DNA from: an uncultured Loktanella sp.
Lineage (GTDB): Bacteria; Pseudomonadota; Alphaproteobacteria; Rhodobacterales; Rhodobacteraceae
DNA: 64,000 nt
Direction of reading: 5' to 3'
Assembly: GCA_937132065.1 (NCBI GenBank)
Contig: CAKZNT010000054.1
Location: 54,949 to 118,948 of the forward strand
This document shows, piece by piece, positions 23,606 to 33,523 of the stretch; positions within the stretch are counted from its first letter, which is position 1, and every line of letters begins with the position of its first letter. The position numbers and the translations under genes are program-made. Under the pieces are notes generated by a model that had not been told where the DNA came from, did not search any database, and worked only from the letters and a program-made list of their open reading frames with translations.

Positions 23606-24076
23606 CTATCCGTATTTGATCGTCAGGATTTCATACGAGCGAACACCGCCAGGGGTCTTCACCTCGACACTATCACCCTCGTCCTTGCCAATCAAAGCGC
23701 GGGCAATCGGGGATTTGATGTTCAGCAAACCAGCCTCGATATTGGCCTCGTATTCGCCGACAATCTGATAGGTCTTTTCTTCGTCGGTCTCTTCGTCAAC
23801 CAAGGTGACAACCGCGCCGAACTTGATCGTGCCAGACAGGCGGGTCAGGTCGATCACATCGGCCAGCGAGATAACCGCCTCCAATTCCTTGACGCGGCCC
23901 TCGATAAACGACTGCTTCTCCTTGGCGGAGTGATACTCGGCGTTCTCCGACAGGTCGCCGTGTTCGCGCGCTTCTGCAATCGCCCGAATAATCGCGGGGC
24001 GCTCAACCGATTTCAAATGCTTCAGCTCGGCATTCATTTTGTCGTAACCCGGCTTTGTCAGCGGTATCTTTTCCAT
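23606..24076 (-). CDS. greA: transcription elongation factor GreA
   Basis: [53 protein letters not shown]. Confidence 0.97.
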   Translation of the reverse strand: MEKIPLTKPGYDKMNAELKHLKSVERPAIIRAIAEAREHGDLSENAEYHSAKEKQSFIEGRVKELEAVISLADVIDLTRLSGTIKFGAVVTLVDEETDEEKTYQIVGEYEANIEAGLLNIKSPIARALIGKDEGDSVEVKTPGGVRSYEILTIKYG

Positions 24077-24267
24077 GGTTCAAACCCTTCCCCCAATGGG
24101 GCGAATAATATCAATCGAACGTTCATACCCTATTTGGCTGGATCAAAGTCAAGTGCAAGTGCTGTTTTAACGTCTGGTCGCGATTGCCCCATGCGCGCGC
24201 ATAGGGTAATCCATGACGCAACAATCTTTCAGGGGTGCTACCCCAGTATGACATAAAGGGACGGCGC

Positions 24268-25914
24268 ATGTCTGATATTGAACGCGAAGCGATGGAATAT
24301 GATGTAGTGATCGTTGGTGCGGGGCCGGCGGGCCTCTCGGCTGCGATCCGCCTTAAGCAACTTGACGCCGATCTCAATGTTGTCGTGCTCGAAAAAGGGT
24401 CGGAAGTCGGGGCGCATATCCTCTCGGGCGCGGTGCTCGACACCTCTGGCATCGACAGCCTGATTCCCGACTGGAAGGCCAAAGGCGCACCAATCAACAC
24501 GCCAGTGACTGCCGACAACTTCTACATGCTCGGAGAAGCAGGCAAGGTACGCGTGCCAAACATCGCGATGCCCCCCCTGATGAGCAACCACGGCACTTAC
24601 ATCGTTTCTATGGGCAACGTCTGCCGCTGGATGGCCGAACAGGCCGAAGAACTCGGCGTCGAAATCTTTCCGGGCATGGCCTGCTCCGAGGTCGTCTACG
24701 GCGACAACGGCGAAGTCAAAGGCGTGGTTGCGGGCGAGTTCGGCAAAAACGCGGACGGCTCGCAGGGGCCAAACTACGAACCCGGCATGGAACTGCACGG
24801 CAAATACGTTTTCCTCTCCGAGGGCGTGCGCGGTTCGCTCTCCAAAGAGGTCATCGCGAAATTCGATCTCGCAGCGGACTCCGACGTTCAGAAATACGGA
24901 CTCGGCATGAAGGAAATCTGGGAGATCGACCCAGCCAAGCACAAGCTTGGGACCGTGACACACACAATGGGCTGGCCGTTGGGTAGCAACGCAGGCGGCG
25001 GATCATTCATCTACCACCTTGAAAACAATCAGGTTTACGTGGGCTTCGTTGTTCATTTGAACTACAAGAACCCGCATGTTTACCCCTACATGGAATTCCA
25101 GCGGTTCAAACATCACCCGATGATCGAAGAACTGCTCAAGGGCGGCAAGCGGGTCGCATACGGCGCGCGCGCGATCACTGAGGGCGGCTACCAGTCGATG
25201 CCAAAACTCGAATTCCCGGGCGGCGCGCTTTTGGGATGTTCGGCGGGTATGGTCAACGTGCCACGGATTAAGGGCAACCATAACGCCATGCTCTCGGGCA
25301 TCGCAGCGGCAGAGGCGGCACATGCGGCCATCGGCGCAGGGCGCGGCGGCGACATTATCGGCGGTTACGAAGATGCCGTGCGCGGCGGCGCCATCGGCAA
25401 AGACCTCAAGCGGGTGCGCAACGTGAAGCCGCTCTGGTCGCGCTTTGGCCTTGCTGCCTCGCTCGTTGTCGGCGGCGCGGATATGTGGCTCAACAACCTC
25501 ATTGGCTGGTCACCGCTTAACCTCAAGCACGGGAAATCCGATGCTTTGGCCACCGAAGAAGCGTCCAAGCACACGCCAATCGACTACCCCAAGCCAGACG
25601 GCAAGCTGTCGTTTGATCGCCTCACCAACGTGGCCTTCTCCTTCACCAACCACGAAGAAAGCCAGCCCGCGCACTTGCGCCTGACCGACCCGACCATCCC
25701 TATCGCGGTCAACCTGCCAAAATTCGCAGAGCCGGCACAGCGCTACTGCCCTGCGGGTGTTTATGAGGTCGTGGAAAAGGACGGCGAACAGCAGTTCGTC
25801 ATCAACTTCCAAAACTGTGTGCATTGCAAAACCTGTGACATCAAAGACCCGTCACAAAACATCACATGGACAGTGCCGCAAGGCGGAGACGGGCCGAACT
25901 ACCCGAACATGTAA
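24268..25914 (+). CDS. electron transfer flavoprotein-ubiquinone oxidoreductase
   Basis: [33 protein letters not shown]-term 4Fe-4S CPAGVYE...NFQNCVHCKTCDIKDPSQNI. Confidence 0.95.
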   Translation: MSDIEREAMEYDVVIVGAGPAGLSAAIRLKQLDADLNVVVLEKGSEVGAHILSGAVLDTSGIDSLIPDWKAKGAPINTPVTADNFYMLGEAGKVRVPNIAMPPLMSNHGTYIVSMGNVCRWMAEQAEELGVEIFPGMACSEVVYGDNGEVKGVVAGEFGKNADGSQGPNYEPGMELHGKYVFLSEGVRGSLSKEVIAKFDLAADSDVQKYGLGMKEIWEIDPAKHKLGTVTHTMGWPLGSNAGGGSFIYHLENNQVYVGFVVHLNYKNPHVYPYMEFQRFKHHPMIEELLKGGKRVAYGARAITEGGYQSMPKLEFPGGALLGCSAGMVNVPRIKGNHNAMLSGIAAAEAAHAAIGAGRGGDIIGGYEDAVRGGAIGKDLKRVRNVKPLWSRFGLAASLVVGGADMWLNNLIGWSPLNLKHGKSDALATEEASKHTPIDYPKPDGKLSFDRLTNVAFSFTNHEESQPAHLRLTDPTIPIAVNLPKFAEPAQRYCPAGVYEVVEKDGEQQFVINFQNCVHCKTCDIKDPSQNITWTVPQGGDGPNYPNM

Positions 25915-25920
25915 AACACC

Positions 25921-25954
25921 AAAGGCCTCGCTATTTGCGGGGCCTTTATTTTTT
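25921..25954 (+). terminator. rho-independent terminator after ETF-QO
   Basis: aaaggcctcgc-tattt-gcggggccttt followed by attttttg. Confidence 0.85.
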
Positions 25955-25992
25955 GTGCCAGCAGAGATGACACGCGCCCAACGGGGCGGACA

Positions 25993-26214
25993 CTATTTCC
26001 AATATCCGTTCGCCGCAGCGACAGTCTGGAAGTTTGTCGCCACTACCTGTGACACCGCCGTCAGGCTATCGGCGTCATTGGCGTAGTCTGGGCGCATCTT
26101 TGTGCGGGCGGCGTCATCGGGCTGCGTCTTTTTCACCGCCATGCGCGAGAGCTTGATCGCAAGATCGTAGCCTTCTTCGGGGGTGTCGGTGATAAGGGTG
26201 GGTAGCCAAGACAT
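25993..26214 (-). CDS. small conserved hypothetical protein (MSWLPTLITDTPEEGYDLAIKLSR)
   Basis: 73 aa from internal ATG; stops near ETF-QO terminator. Confidence 0.5.
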   Translation of the reverse strand: MSWLPTLITDTPEEGYDLAIKLSRMAVKKTQPDDAARTKMRPDYANDADSLTAVSQVVATNFQTVAAANGYWK

Positions 26215-26291
26215 GCTGTTCTCCAATGCTGATTGCGGCAAGATTGGAGCGTCACGCACCACCCGTCAACCGCGAAAGGGCGCGTTACATT

Positions 26292-26334
26292 GGTGCACGC
26301 GTGGTGCACGCGTGGTGCACGCGCGGTGCACGTA
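26292..26334. repeat. 11-bp tandem repeat, four units (GGTGCACGCGT x2, GGTGCACGCGC, GGTGCACGTA)
   Basis: Read directly from sequence; each unit contains the palindrome GTGCAC. Confidence 0.95.
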
Positions 26335-26444
26335 AATCACACCCCCTTTCGGCGCGAAGTCGCCCCTAGGCTTGCGACCTGTTTGCAGGTCTGGCGCGGG
26401 CTAGATACGCTGGCCGCGAAACGCTCCAAATAAGGTCACCTCTC

Positions 26445-28139
26445 GTGCAAAAACGCGCCCCATTTCTTGCCACGTGCCTCATCGCCCTGCTCCCCTTTTC
26501 GGCCCATGCCGAGCCAAAGGCAGGGGCATATCTGGCCGCACGCCAAGCCGCCATGAACAAGGATTTCGCAACGGGCGCCCGCTTTTTCACGCAGAGTTTG
26601 ACGGCTGATCCGCTTAACCCCTATCTTCTTGAAAATGCTATGGTTTCATACCTTGGTCTTGGTGATTTCACCCGCGCGGCGCCGCTCGCGACCATGATGG
26701 TTGAGGCGGGTATCAATAGCCAAATGGCGCATATGACGACCAACATCCAAGCCGCCTCGCGCGATGACTGGGACGCCGTCATTGCCGACTTTGAAGCAGG
26801 TCGCGAAATCGGGCCACTCGTTGACGGGTTAACAGGTGCTTGGGCGCTGGTTGGCAAAGGGCAGATGACGGCGGCTCTGGACGCCTTTGATGCGATCATC
26901 GAAAGTCCGGGACTTGGTGCATATGGCTTATATAACAAGGCGTTAGCCCTCGCTCATGTTGGTGACCTCGAGGGGGCGGATGCCATCTTTTCGGGCGGTC
27001 CCGAGAACGGAATGCGCTATAGTCGGCGCAGCGCAATCGCCCATACGCAGATCCTGAGCCAGCTTGGTCGCAACGCCGATGCTACGGCCCTTCTTGACGC
27101 CGTTTTCGGGGCGCAAACAGATGCAACGCTTGTCTCCCTACGCGTGGCCCTCGCGGCGGATGAGACGCTCTCGTTTGACTATGTGCGCAACGCAAAAGAC
27201 GGGTTATCCGAGGTCTATCTGATGCTCGCGCAAGCCGTGATCGGCGAGGCGCCAGACGACTACGTTTTGCGCTATACGCGGGTTGCGGCCTATCTTAATT
27301 CCGACAACACGGATGCGATTTTGCTGAGCGCGGAACTGCTTGATAACATTGGGCAATATGAACTATCTGCCGATGTATTCCGCACGGTATCTGCTGACAG
27401 TCCTGCGTTTCAGTCGGCGGAGTTGGGCCGCGCCGAGACATTGCGCAAGGCGGGTAAACCGGAGGCGGCTGTCGAGGTGCTCGAGGCCTTGGCGCGCGAC
27501 TACCCCGACATGCCGCGCGTGCATGCATCTGCTGGCGACACTTACCGCGAAACAGGTGCTTTGGACAAAGCGAAAGCGGCCTATTCAACCGCGCTGGACC
27601 TCTACGACGAAAGTGATCCGCTCAAATGGTTTATCTACTACGCGCGCGGCATCACCAACCACGCGCTTGACGACTGGGACGATGCCGAAGCCGACTTTCG
27701 CGCCGCCCTCGCGTTGAACCCTGATCAGCCGCAAGTCCTTAATTACTTGGGGTATTCTATGGTCGAGCGAAACATCAACATGGAAGAAGCACTGACCATG
27801 ATCGAGACCGCCGTCGCCGCCGAGCCGCAAAATGGTGCGATTGTCGATAGCCTTGGCTGGGTGCTGTTCCAGCGCGGCGATTATGACGCTGCTGTCGGTC
27901 ATCTCGAAGATGCGGCGGCTCTGGTGCCTGTTGATCCCATTGTGAACGACCATTTGGGCGATGCGTTCTGGGCCGTGGGCCGCTTTGTGGAGGCGCGCTT
28001 TCAATGGAACCGCGCGATGTCATTTGACCCGACCGAAGAAGACGCAGCGCGTATTCGCCGCAAGCTTGAAATCGGTCTGGACGCCGTATTGCAAGAAGAC
28101 GGACTGCCGCCACTAGGAGCCGCAAGTGACGACAATTAG
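26445..28139 (+). CDS. secreted TPR-repeat protein
   Basis: Signal peptide; multiple TPR-like helices (YNKALALAHVGDLEGADAIF, LNYLGYSMVERNINMEEALTMIETAV). Confidence 0.85.
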   Translation: MQKRAPFLATCLIALLPFSAHAEPKAGAYLAARQAAMNKDFATGARFFTQSLTADPLNPYLLENAMVSYLGLGDFTRAAPLATMMVEAGINSQMAHMTTNIQAASRDDWDAVIADFEAGREIGPLVDGLTGAWALVGKGQMTAALDAFDAIIESPGLGAYGLYNKALALAHVGDLEGADAIFSGGPENGMRYSRRSAIAHTQILSQLGRNADATALLDAVFGAQTDATLVSLRVALAADETLSFDYVRNAKDGLSEVYLMLAQAVIGEAPDDYVLRYTRVAAYLNSDNTDAILLSAELLDNIGQYELSADVFRTVSADSPAFQSAELGRAETLRKAGKPEAAVEVLEALARDYPDMPRVHASAGDTYRETGALDKAKAAYSTALDLYDESDPLKWFIYYARGITNHALDDWDDAEADFRAALALNPDQPQVLNYLGYSMVERNINMEEALTMIETAVAAEPQNGAIVDSLGWVLFQRGDYDAAVGHLEDAAALVPVDPIVNDHLGDAFWAVGRFVEARFQWNRAMSFDPTEEDAARIRRKLEIGLDAVLQEDGLPPLGAASDDN

Positions 28140-28983
28140 AGGCAGCGCGCCCGCCAAAATCAACCTCACACTGCATGTGACTGGACAGCGCGCGGACGGG
28201 TATCATCTGCTCGATAGTTTGGTCGCGTTTGCCGGCGTTTATGACGAGATCACAGCAACAACGGCCACCGACTTCCACTTGAAGGTAAGCGGTCCGTTTG
28301 CGCAAGGCGTCCCAACGGGCGAAAGCAATCTGATCATGCGCGCGGCCCGCATGCTGCAAGCGAAACGGGGCGTTACAGACGGGGCGCACCTGACGCTGGA
28401 AAAGAACCTGCCACACGCAGCAGGGATCGGCAGCGGATCGTCGGATGCGGCCATAACCCTTGCTGTTCTTGCAGAGCTATGGGGCGTGGAGCCACTGGCG
28501 ATCAACGCACCAGAGGTGCTTGCGCTTGGGGCGGATGTGCCTGTTTGCATGGTTGCACCTAGCCCCGTGCGGATGGAGGGGATCGGTGAGATCCTATCGC
28601 CTTGGTCAAGGCTGCCAGATGCGGCCGTGGTGCTGGTAAACCCGCAGGTTGGCGTCCCCACTTCCGCCGTTTTTGACGGGCTGGCCAGCAAGCGAAACCC
28701 GCGCATGGGAACCCTGCCCACAGGATCTGATTACCAAGGATTTGCAAGCTGGCTCGCGGCGCAGCGCAACGACCTAGAGACGCCTGCGCGCCGCGTAACC
28801 CCCGAGATCGAGGCCGCGATTATGTCGCTAAAGCGTCAGCCCCTCGTCGCACATGCTGCCATGTCTGGATCGGGCGCGACCTGCTATGGGCTGACCCGCA
28901 CAATGGCGGATGCCCGCCAAGTTGCGCGCGCCATTCAGGTGGCGAACATGGGCTGGTGGGTTGCTCCCGCAGAGCTGCTTTAG
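28126..28983 (+). CDS. ispE: 4-(cytidine 5'-diphospho)-2-C-methyl-D-erythritol kinase
   Basis: APAKINLTLHVTGQRADGYHLLDSL; LPHAAGIGSGSSDAA. Confidence 0.94.
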   Translation: MTTIRGSAPAKINLTLHVTGQRADGYHLLDSLVAFAGVYDEITATTATDFHLKVSGPFAQGVPTGESNLIMRAARMLQAKRGVTDGAHLTLEKNLPHAAGIGSGSSDAAITLAVLAELWGVEPLAINAPEVLALGADVPVCMVAPSPVRMEGIGEILSPWSRLPDAAVVLVNPQVGVPTSAVFDGLASKRNPRMGTLPTGSDYQGFASWLAAQRNDLETPARRVTPEIEAAIMSLKRQPLVAHAAMSGSGATCYGLTRTMADARQVARAIQVANMGWWVAPAELL

Positions 28984-29978
28984 GTGATCCGCGCAACCAC
29001 GTAGTCGGCCAAATCCGTGAGCATGGTTTTCAACGGCTGGTCGGCAATTGGGTCAAGCGAGGCCTTCGCCTTTTGCGCCCATGCAATCGCGGTATCGCGG
29101 GTGGTGTCCATTGTGCCATGGCGCGCAAGAATGGCCATCGCCTGCTCTAAATCGCCCTCTGCCTGACGTCCTTTTGCAATGGTGCGGTCCCAGAACGCGC
29201 GCTCGTCCGCGTCACCCGCCGCAATCGCGCGAATGACAGGTAGGGTCAACTTGCGCTCGCGGAAATCGTCGCCAATGTTCTTGCCTATTGCTGTTGATCC
29301 GCCGTAATCAAGTAGGTCATCGACGATTTGGAACGAGATACCAAGCGCATCGCCATAGTCAAACAGAGCCTTTACAATCGCCTCGTCTGCCGCCGCGATC
29401 ACGCCGCCGACTTCCATCGCTGCCGAAAAAAGGGCGGCTGTTTTGCCGCGCACAACCTTGAAGTAAATCTCTTCTGTTGTTGCGAGATCAGCAGCGGCTG
29501 TCAGTTGCAAAACCTCGCCTTCGGCAATCGTCGCAGAGGCATTCGCGAGGATGTCGAGCACCCGCATAGAGCCAGTCTCGACCATCAATTGAAACGAGCG
29601 CGCAAAGAGATAATCCCCGACCAAGACGCTGCTTGTGTTGTCCCAAAGCAGGTTGGCGGTTGGCCTGCCCCGCCGCTTGTCGCTTTCGTCAACAACATCG
29701 TCATGCAGGAGCGTGGCAGTGTGAATAAATTCAACCGTTGCCGCGAGGTGCACGTGATACGGCCCCTCATAGCCGCATAGGCGCGCCGCCGCCAAAGTCA
29801 GCATCGGGCGCAGTCGCTTTCCCCCTGCTTCGACCAGATGTGCGGTGACTTCCGGGATACGCGGCGCGTGCTCGGAAGCCATGCGCGCCTTGATCATATC
29901 GTTGACCGCGCTCATGTCATCGGCAAGGGCCGCTGCAAGTTGTTCGTGTGGTTTGGTGGCTGCGGTATCAAGGCTCAT
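28980..29978 (-). CDS. ispB: polyprenyl (octaprenyl-type) diphosphate synthase
   Basis: GGKRLRPMLTLAAARL; LLHDDVVDESDKRRG; FQIVDDLLDYGG. Confidence 0.9.
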   Translation of the reverse strand: MSLDTAATKPHEQLAAALADDMSAVNDMIKARMASEHAPRIPEVTAHLVEAGGKRLRPMLTLAAARLCGYEGPYHVHLAATVEFIHTATLLHDDVVDESDKRRGRPTANLLWDNTSSVLVGDYLFARSFQLMVETGSMRVLDILANASATIAEGEVLQLTAAADLATTEEIYFKVVRGKTAALFSAAMEVGGVIAAADEAIVKALFDYGDALGISFQIVDDLLDYGGSTAIGKNIGDDFRERKLTLPVIRAIAAGDADERAFWDRTIAKGRQAEGDLEQAMAILARHGTMDTTRDTAIAWAQKAKASLDPIADQPLKTMLTDLADYVVARIT

Positions 29979-30028
29979 GGCGCACTTCCGTCATCTCAAT
30001 AGACAAAGACGCAAACGATGCTTACGTC

Positions 30029-30250
30029 ATGGGTATGAAAGAGCTTTTACGCACAAACGATCCGACTGTCATCGCTTACGCTACCGCCCTTCTGGACGGT
30101 GAGGGTATAGCTTGCTTCCAGTTCGACGTAAACATGAGCGTCCTCGAAGGATCAATCGGCATAATGCCGCGCCGCCTGATGGTTGTTGACCGCGATCTAT
30201 TCATGGCCGAGGCGATTATGCGCGATAACGAGATTGATTTGGGACGCTAG
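30029..30250 (+). CDS. DUF2007-domain protein
   Basis: MKELLRTNDPTVIAYATALLDGEGIACFQFDVNMSVLEGSIGIMPRRLMV. Confidence 0.75.
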   Translation: MGMKELLRTNDPTVIAYATALLDGEGIACFQFDVNMSVLEGSIGIMPRRLMVVDRDLFMAEAIMRDNEIDLGR

Positions 30251-30251
30251 C

Positions 30252-30983
30252 ATGCAGACCACGACCGACCTATTCCTGAACGGCAAGGTCAGCGCCAAGC
30301 AGCCCGCAAAGGGGTATCGCGCTGGCGTTGACGCGGTTTTGTTGGCCGCGAGCGTGCCTGCGCGGGCAGGTGATAGCGTGCTGGAGCTTGGCTGTGGCGT
30401 GGGCGTGGCGTCGCTCTGCCTCGGCGCGCGCGTGACCGAGCTGTCTATTACGGGTGTCGAGATGCAACCCGCATATGCGGACCTTGCCCGCGAAAACGGC
30501 TTGCAGGTTGTGACCGCTGATCTGCGCACCTTGCCCGCAGATTTGCGCAATCAACAGTTCACCCATGTCATGATGAACCCGCCCTATTTTGAACGTGCTG
30601 CGGGCAGTTCGGCCCCTGATGCAGGGCGCGATATCGCGATGGGGGGTGACACCCCCTTGGCGGATTGGATTGATGTCGCTGCCAAGCGGCTGGCCCCCAA
30701 GGGGTATTTCACGATGATCTTGCGGATCGAACGGTTGCCAGAGGTGTTGACGCTTCTGACAGGGCGGCTCGGGTCGATCATCGTGCGACCAATTGCAGCA
30801 CGCACAGGCGCGACACCGCATCTGTTTTTATTGCAAGCGCGCCATTCGGGCCGCGCACCGTTCCAGTTGCGCGCGCCGCTGGTAATGCACGATGGGACCA
30901 TGCACGATGCCGATCGCGAAAACTATACCCAACAGGTGCGCGATATTTTGCGAAATGGCGCTCGTTTTTGCATCGGTGATTAA
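30252..30983 (+). CDS. tRNA1(Val) A37 N6-methyltransferase-like SAM methyltransferase
   Basis: AGDSVLELGCGVGVASLCLGAR, VMMNPPYFE motif. Confidence 0.85.
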   Translation: MQTTTDLFLNGKVSAKQPAKGYRAGVDAVLLAASVPARAGDSVLELGCGVGVASLCLGARVTELSITGVEMQPAYADLARENGLQVVTADLRTLPADLRNQQFTHVMMNPPYFERAAGSSAPDAGRDIAMGGDTPLADWIDVAAKRLAPKGYFTMILRIERLPEVLTLLTGRLGSIIVRPIAARTGATPHLFLLQARHSGRAPFQLRAPLVMHDGTMHDADRENYTQQVRDILRNGARFCIGD

Positions 30984-31102
30984 CCAAATGGCAAGGTTTC
31001 GCCGCAAATCTAGAAATTGCCAAAAGATGCTGCCTTGCGGCGTGACACAGCCACAAAGTTGTGGTGCAGTGGGCATGTTATAATCTCAAGAGGAGGACGA
31101 CC

Positions 31103-31270
31103 ATGAGTGTAAGTTCACACATCGAGCAACTACAAAAGAAGCACCAAACCCTCTCGGACTCGGTTGAGGTGCTTCAGCGAAGCCCTTCTTCCACTGACGC
31201 TGAAATTGCTGCGTTGAAGAAACAGAAGCTCGCGATCAAGGAAGAGATCGGCAAGCTCTCCGCGCATTAA
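31103..31270 (+). CDS. YdcH-family (DUF465) small protein
   Basis: MSVSSHIEQLQKKHQTLSDSVEVLQ...IAALKKQKLAIKEEIGKL; good RBS aggagg. Confidence 0.85.
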   Translation: MSVSSHIEQLQKKHQTLSDSVEVLQRSPSSTDAEIAALKKQKLAIKEEIGKLSAH

Positions 31271-31290
31271 GCGGATTTTGAATTTGAATA

Positions 31291-31322
31291 AAAAAAGGGG
31301 CCGCTTGACCGGCCCCTTTTTC
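31291..31322. terminator. bidirectional rho-independent terminator
   Basis: aaaaaaggggcc-gcttgacc-ggcccctttttc between convergent genes. Confidence 0.85.
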
Positions 31323-31337
31323 GTATTTCAGAGCTGG

Positions 31338-32078
31338 TTAGCTCATGTATTGGCCACCGTTCGCGGAGATTGTCGACCCTGTGATAAAGCCCGCTTCGTC
31401 AGAGGCAAGGAAGACAACAGTGCGCGCAATTTCGGAGGCTTCGCCCAGACGCCCGACAGGAATCTGTGGCAAAATCACTTCGTTCATCACTTTTTCAGGA
31501 ATTGTGCTCATCATCTCTGTGTTGATGTAACCCGGTGCGACGACGTTCACGGTGATGCCAGCGCGCGCGCCTTCTTGGGCCAGCGCCTTGGTAAAGCCGA
31601 TATCGCCTGCCTTGGCGGCGGCGTAGTTGGCTTGGGCGAACTGTCCCTTTTGGCCGTTGATCGACGAGATCGTGATGATCCGACCGAATTTACGCTCACG
31701 CATGCCGGGCCACACAGGGTGGCTCATGTTGAACACACCAGAGAGATTTGTGCCGATAACTTCGGACCACTGCTCTGGCTTCATCTTGTGGAAAGGTGCG
31801 TCACGGGTAATGCCCGCGTTGTTCACAAGAACCTCGACGGGGCCAAGGTCGGCTTCGATTTGGGCGATACCAGCGGCACAGGCTGCATAGTCGGCAACGT
31901 CCCACTTATAGGTCTTGATGCCTGTTTCGGCAGTGAAGGCCGCAGCCTTTTCATCGTTGCCAGCGTAAGTTGCAGCGACCGTATAACCGGCATCTTTCAA
32001 CGCCGTCGAAATAGCGGCGCCAATTCCGCGGGAACCACCAGTAACAAGAGCGACACGGGACATAGCTTTCTCCTCCAA
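31338..32078 (-). CDS. phaB: acetoacetyl-CoA reductase
   Basis: VALVTGGSRGIGAAISTALKDAGY; INGQKGQFAQANYAAAKAG. Confidence 0.93.
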   Translation of the reverse strand: MEEKAMSRVALVTGGSRGIGAAISTALKDAGYTVAATYAGNDEKAAAFTAETGIKTYKWDVADYAACAAGIAQIEADLGPVEVLVNNAGITRDAPFHKMKPEQWSEVIGTNLSGVFNMSHPVWPGMRERKFGRIITISSINGQKGQFAQANYAAAKAGDIGFTKALAQEGARAGITVNVVAPGYINTEMMSTIPEKVMNEVILPQIPVGRLGEASEIARTVVFLASDEAGFITGSTISANGGQYMS

Positions 32079-32138
32079 TAGATTTGCTTGGTAAAAATGT
32101 TACGTCAGAAATAATGCGGACGCAACATTATTGCGCGA

Positions 32139-32168
32139 TAAAAGGGCGCGTTTTATCGCGCCCTTTAA
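32139..32168 (-). terminator. stem-loop/terminator between phaA and phaB
   Basis: aaagggcgcg-ttttat-cgcgcccttt inverted repeat. Confidence 0.65.
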
Positions 32169-32173
32169 GGAGG

Positions 32174-33349
32174 TTAGGGACGTTCGACGCACAGAGCGAC
32201 ACCCATGCCGCCACCGATGCAAAGCGTTGCCAGACCTTTTTTCGCGCCGCGCCGCTTCATCTCGAACAGGAGTGTGTTGAGAACGCGGCAACCAGACGCG
32301 CCGATCGGGTGACCAATCGCAATCGCACCGCCGTTTACGTTGACGATCGCGGGATCCCAGCCCATTTCCTTGTTTACCGCACAAGCCTGCGCCGCAAAGG
32401 CCTCGTTTGCTTCAACGAGATCCAGATCGTTTACAGACCATCCCGCCTTTTCCAGCGCCTTGCGTGACGCCGAGATTGGACCCACGCCCATGATCGACGG
32501 GTCAAGGCCAGCGGTGGCATAGGACGCGATGCGGGCCAATGGCTCGATGCCGCGCTTTTCTGCGTCATCCGCAGACATAAGCAAGGTTGCCGCCGCCCCG
32601 TCGTTCAGGCCAGACGCGTTGGCAGCGGTGACGGTTCCATCCTTGGTAAAGGCCGCGCGCATTTTTGCCATCGCCTCAAGGGTCGCGCCGTGGCGGATGT
32701 ATTCATCCTGATCAACCACGATGTCACCCTTGCGGGTCTTGACCGTAAAGGCCGCAATCTCGTCAACAAAGCGCCCGGCCTTTTGTGCGGCCTCGGCTTT
32801 GTTTTGTGATCCAACCGCGAATTCATCCTGCATATCACGGGAAATCTGGAACTTCTCTGCCACGTTCTCGGCGGTTTGGCCCATGTGATAGTTGTTGAAC
32901 GCATCCCAAAGACCGTCACGGATCATCGTGTCGATATAGGTCATGTCGCCCATTTTCTGACCTGCGCGCAGATGCGCGGCATGCGTCGAAAGCGTCATGT
33001 TCTCTTGCCCACCCGCAGCAACGATTGACGCATCGCCAAGCTGGATATGTTGCGCACCAAGAGCCACGGCCCGCAGGCCAGAGCCACACACCTGATTGAT
33101 GCCCCAAGCCGAAGCTTCAATCGGGAGCCCCGCGTTGATGTGCGCCTGACGTGCAGGGTTTTGCCCTTGCGCGGCGGTCAGAACCTGCCCGAGGATGGTT
33201 TCGCTTACTTCAGATTTGTCGATGCCTGCCCGCGCGACAACAGCTTCGAGGACAGCTGCGCCGAGATCATGGGCCTTGGTATTGGCGAACGCGCCGCCGA
33301 AACTGCCGACAGCTGTGCGGGCTGCGGAAGCGATAACTACATTGGTCAT
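32174..33349 (-). CDS. phaA: acetyl-CoA C-acetyltransferase
   Basis: NQVCGSGLRAVALGAQ; NVNGGAIAIGHPIGASGCRVLNTL; CIGGGMGVALC. Confidence 0.95.
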   Translation of the reverse strand: MTNVVIASAARTAVGSFGGAFANTKAHDLGAAVLEAVVARAGIDKSEVSETILGQVLTAAQGQNPARQAHINAGLPIEASAWGINQVCGSGLRAVALGAQHIQLGDASIVAAGGQENMTLSTHAAHLRAGQKMGDMTYIDTMIRDGLWDAFNNYHMGQTAENVAEKFQISRDMQDEFAVGSQNKAEAAQKAGRFVDEIAAFTVKTRKGDIVVDQDEYIRHGATLEAMAKMRAAFTKDGTVTAANASGLNDGAAATLLMSADDAEKRGIEPLARIASYATAGLDPSIMGVGPISASRKALEKAGWSVNDLDLVEANEAFAAQACAVNKEMGWDPAIVNVNGGAIAIGHPIGASGCRVLNTLLFEMKRRGAKKGLATLCIGGGMGVALCVERP

Positions 33350-33523
33350 ATGATGGGTCCTCTCCGATCAGTAAATCAAGGCTGGATCGGAGTGGCGCAC
33401 AAGCCAAGTCAGGCGCACAGACCCCGTCCTGCCGCGCCTCTACTCTACAAGTTACGTCTGGTCACGCAATGCGGATTCGACTGAACAGCGGGCAGCGAGT
33501 TTGCAATCGCGACAATTTGCCGT

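Noticed and set aside
22928-24256. Plus-strand 442-aa ORF
   Set aside because: Spans antisense of the 22610-23596 membrane protein and greA; compositionally a shadow ORF.
24238-24963. Minus-strand 241-aa ORF opposite ETF-QO
   Set aside because: Shadow of a strongly supported conserved gene.
26292-26334. Possible CRISPR array from the short tandem repeat
   Set aside because: Units are 11 bp with no spacers and no cas genes nearby.
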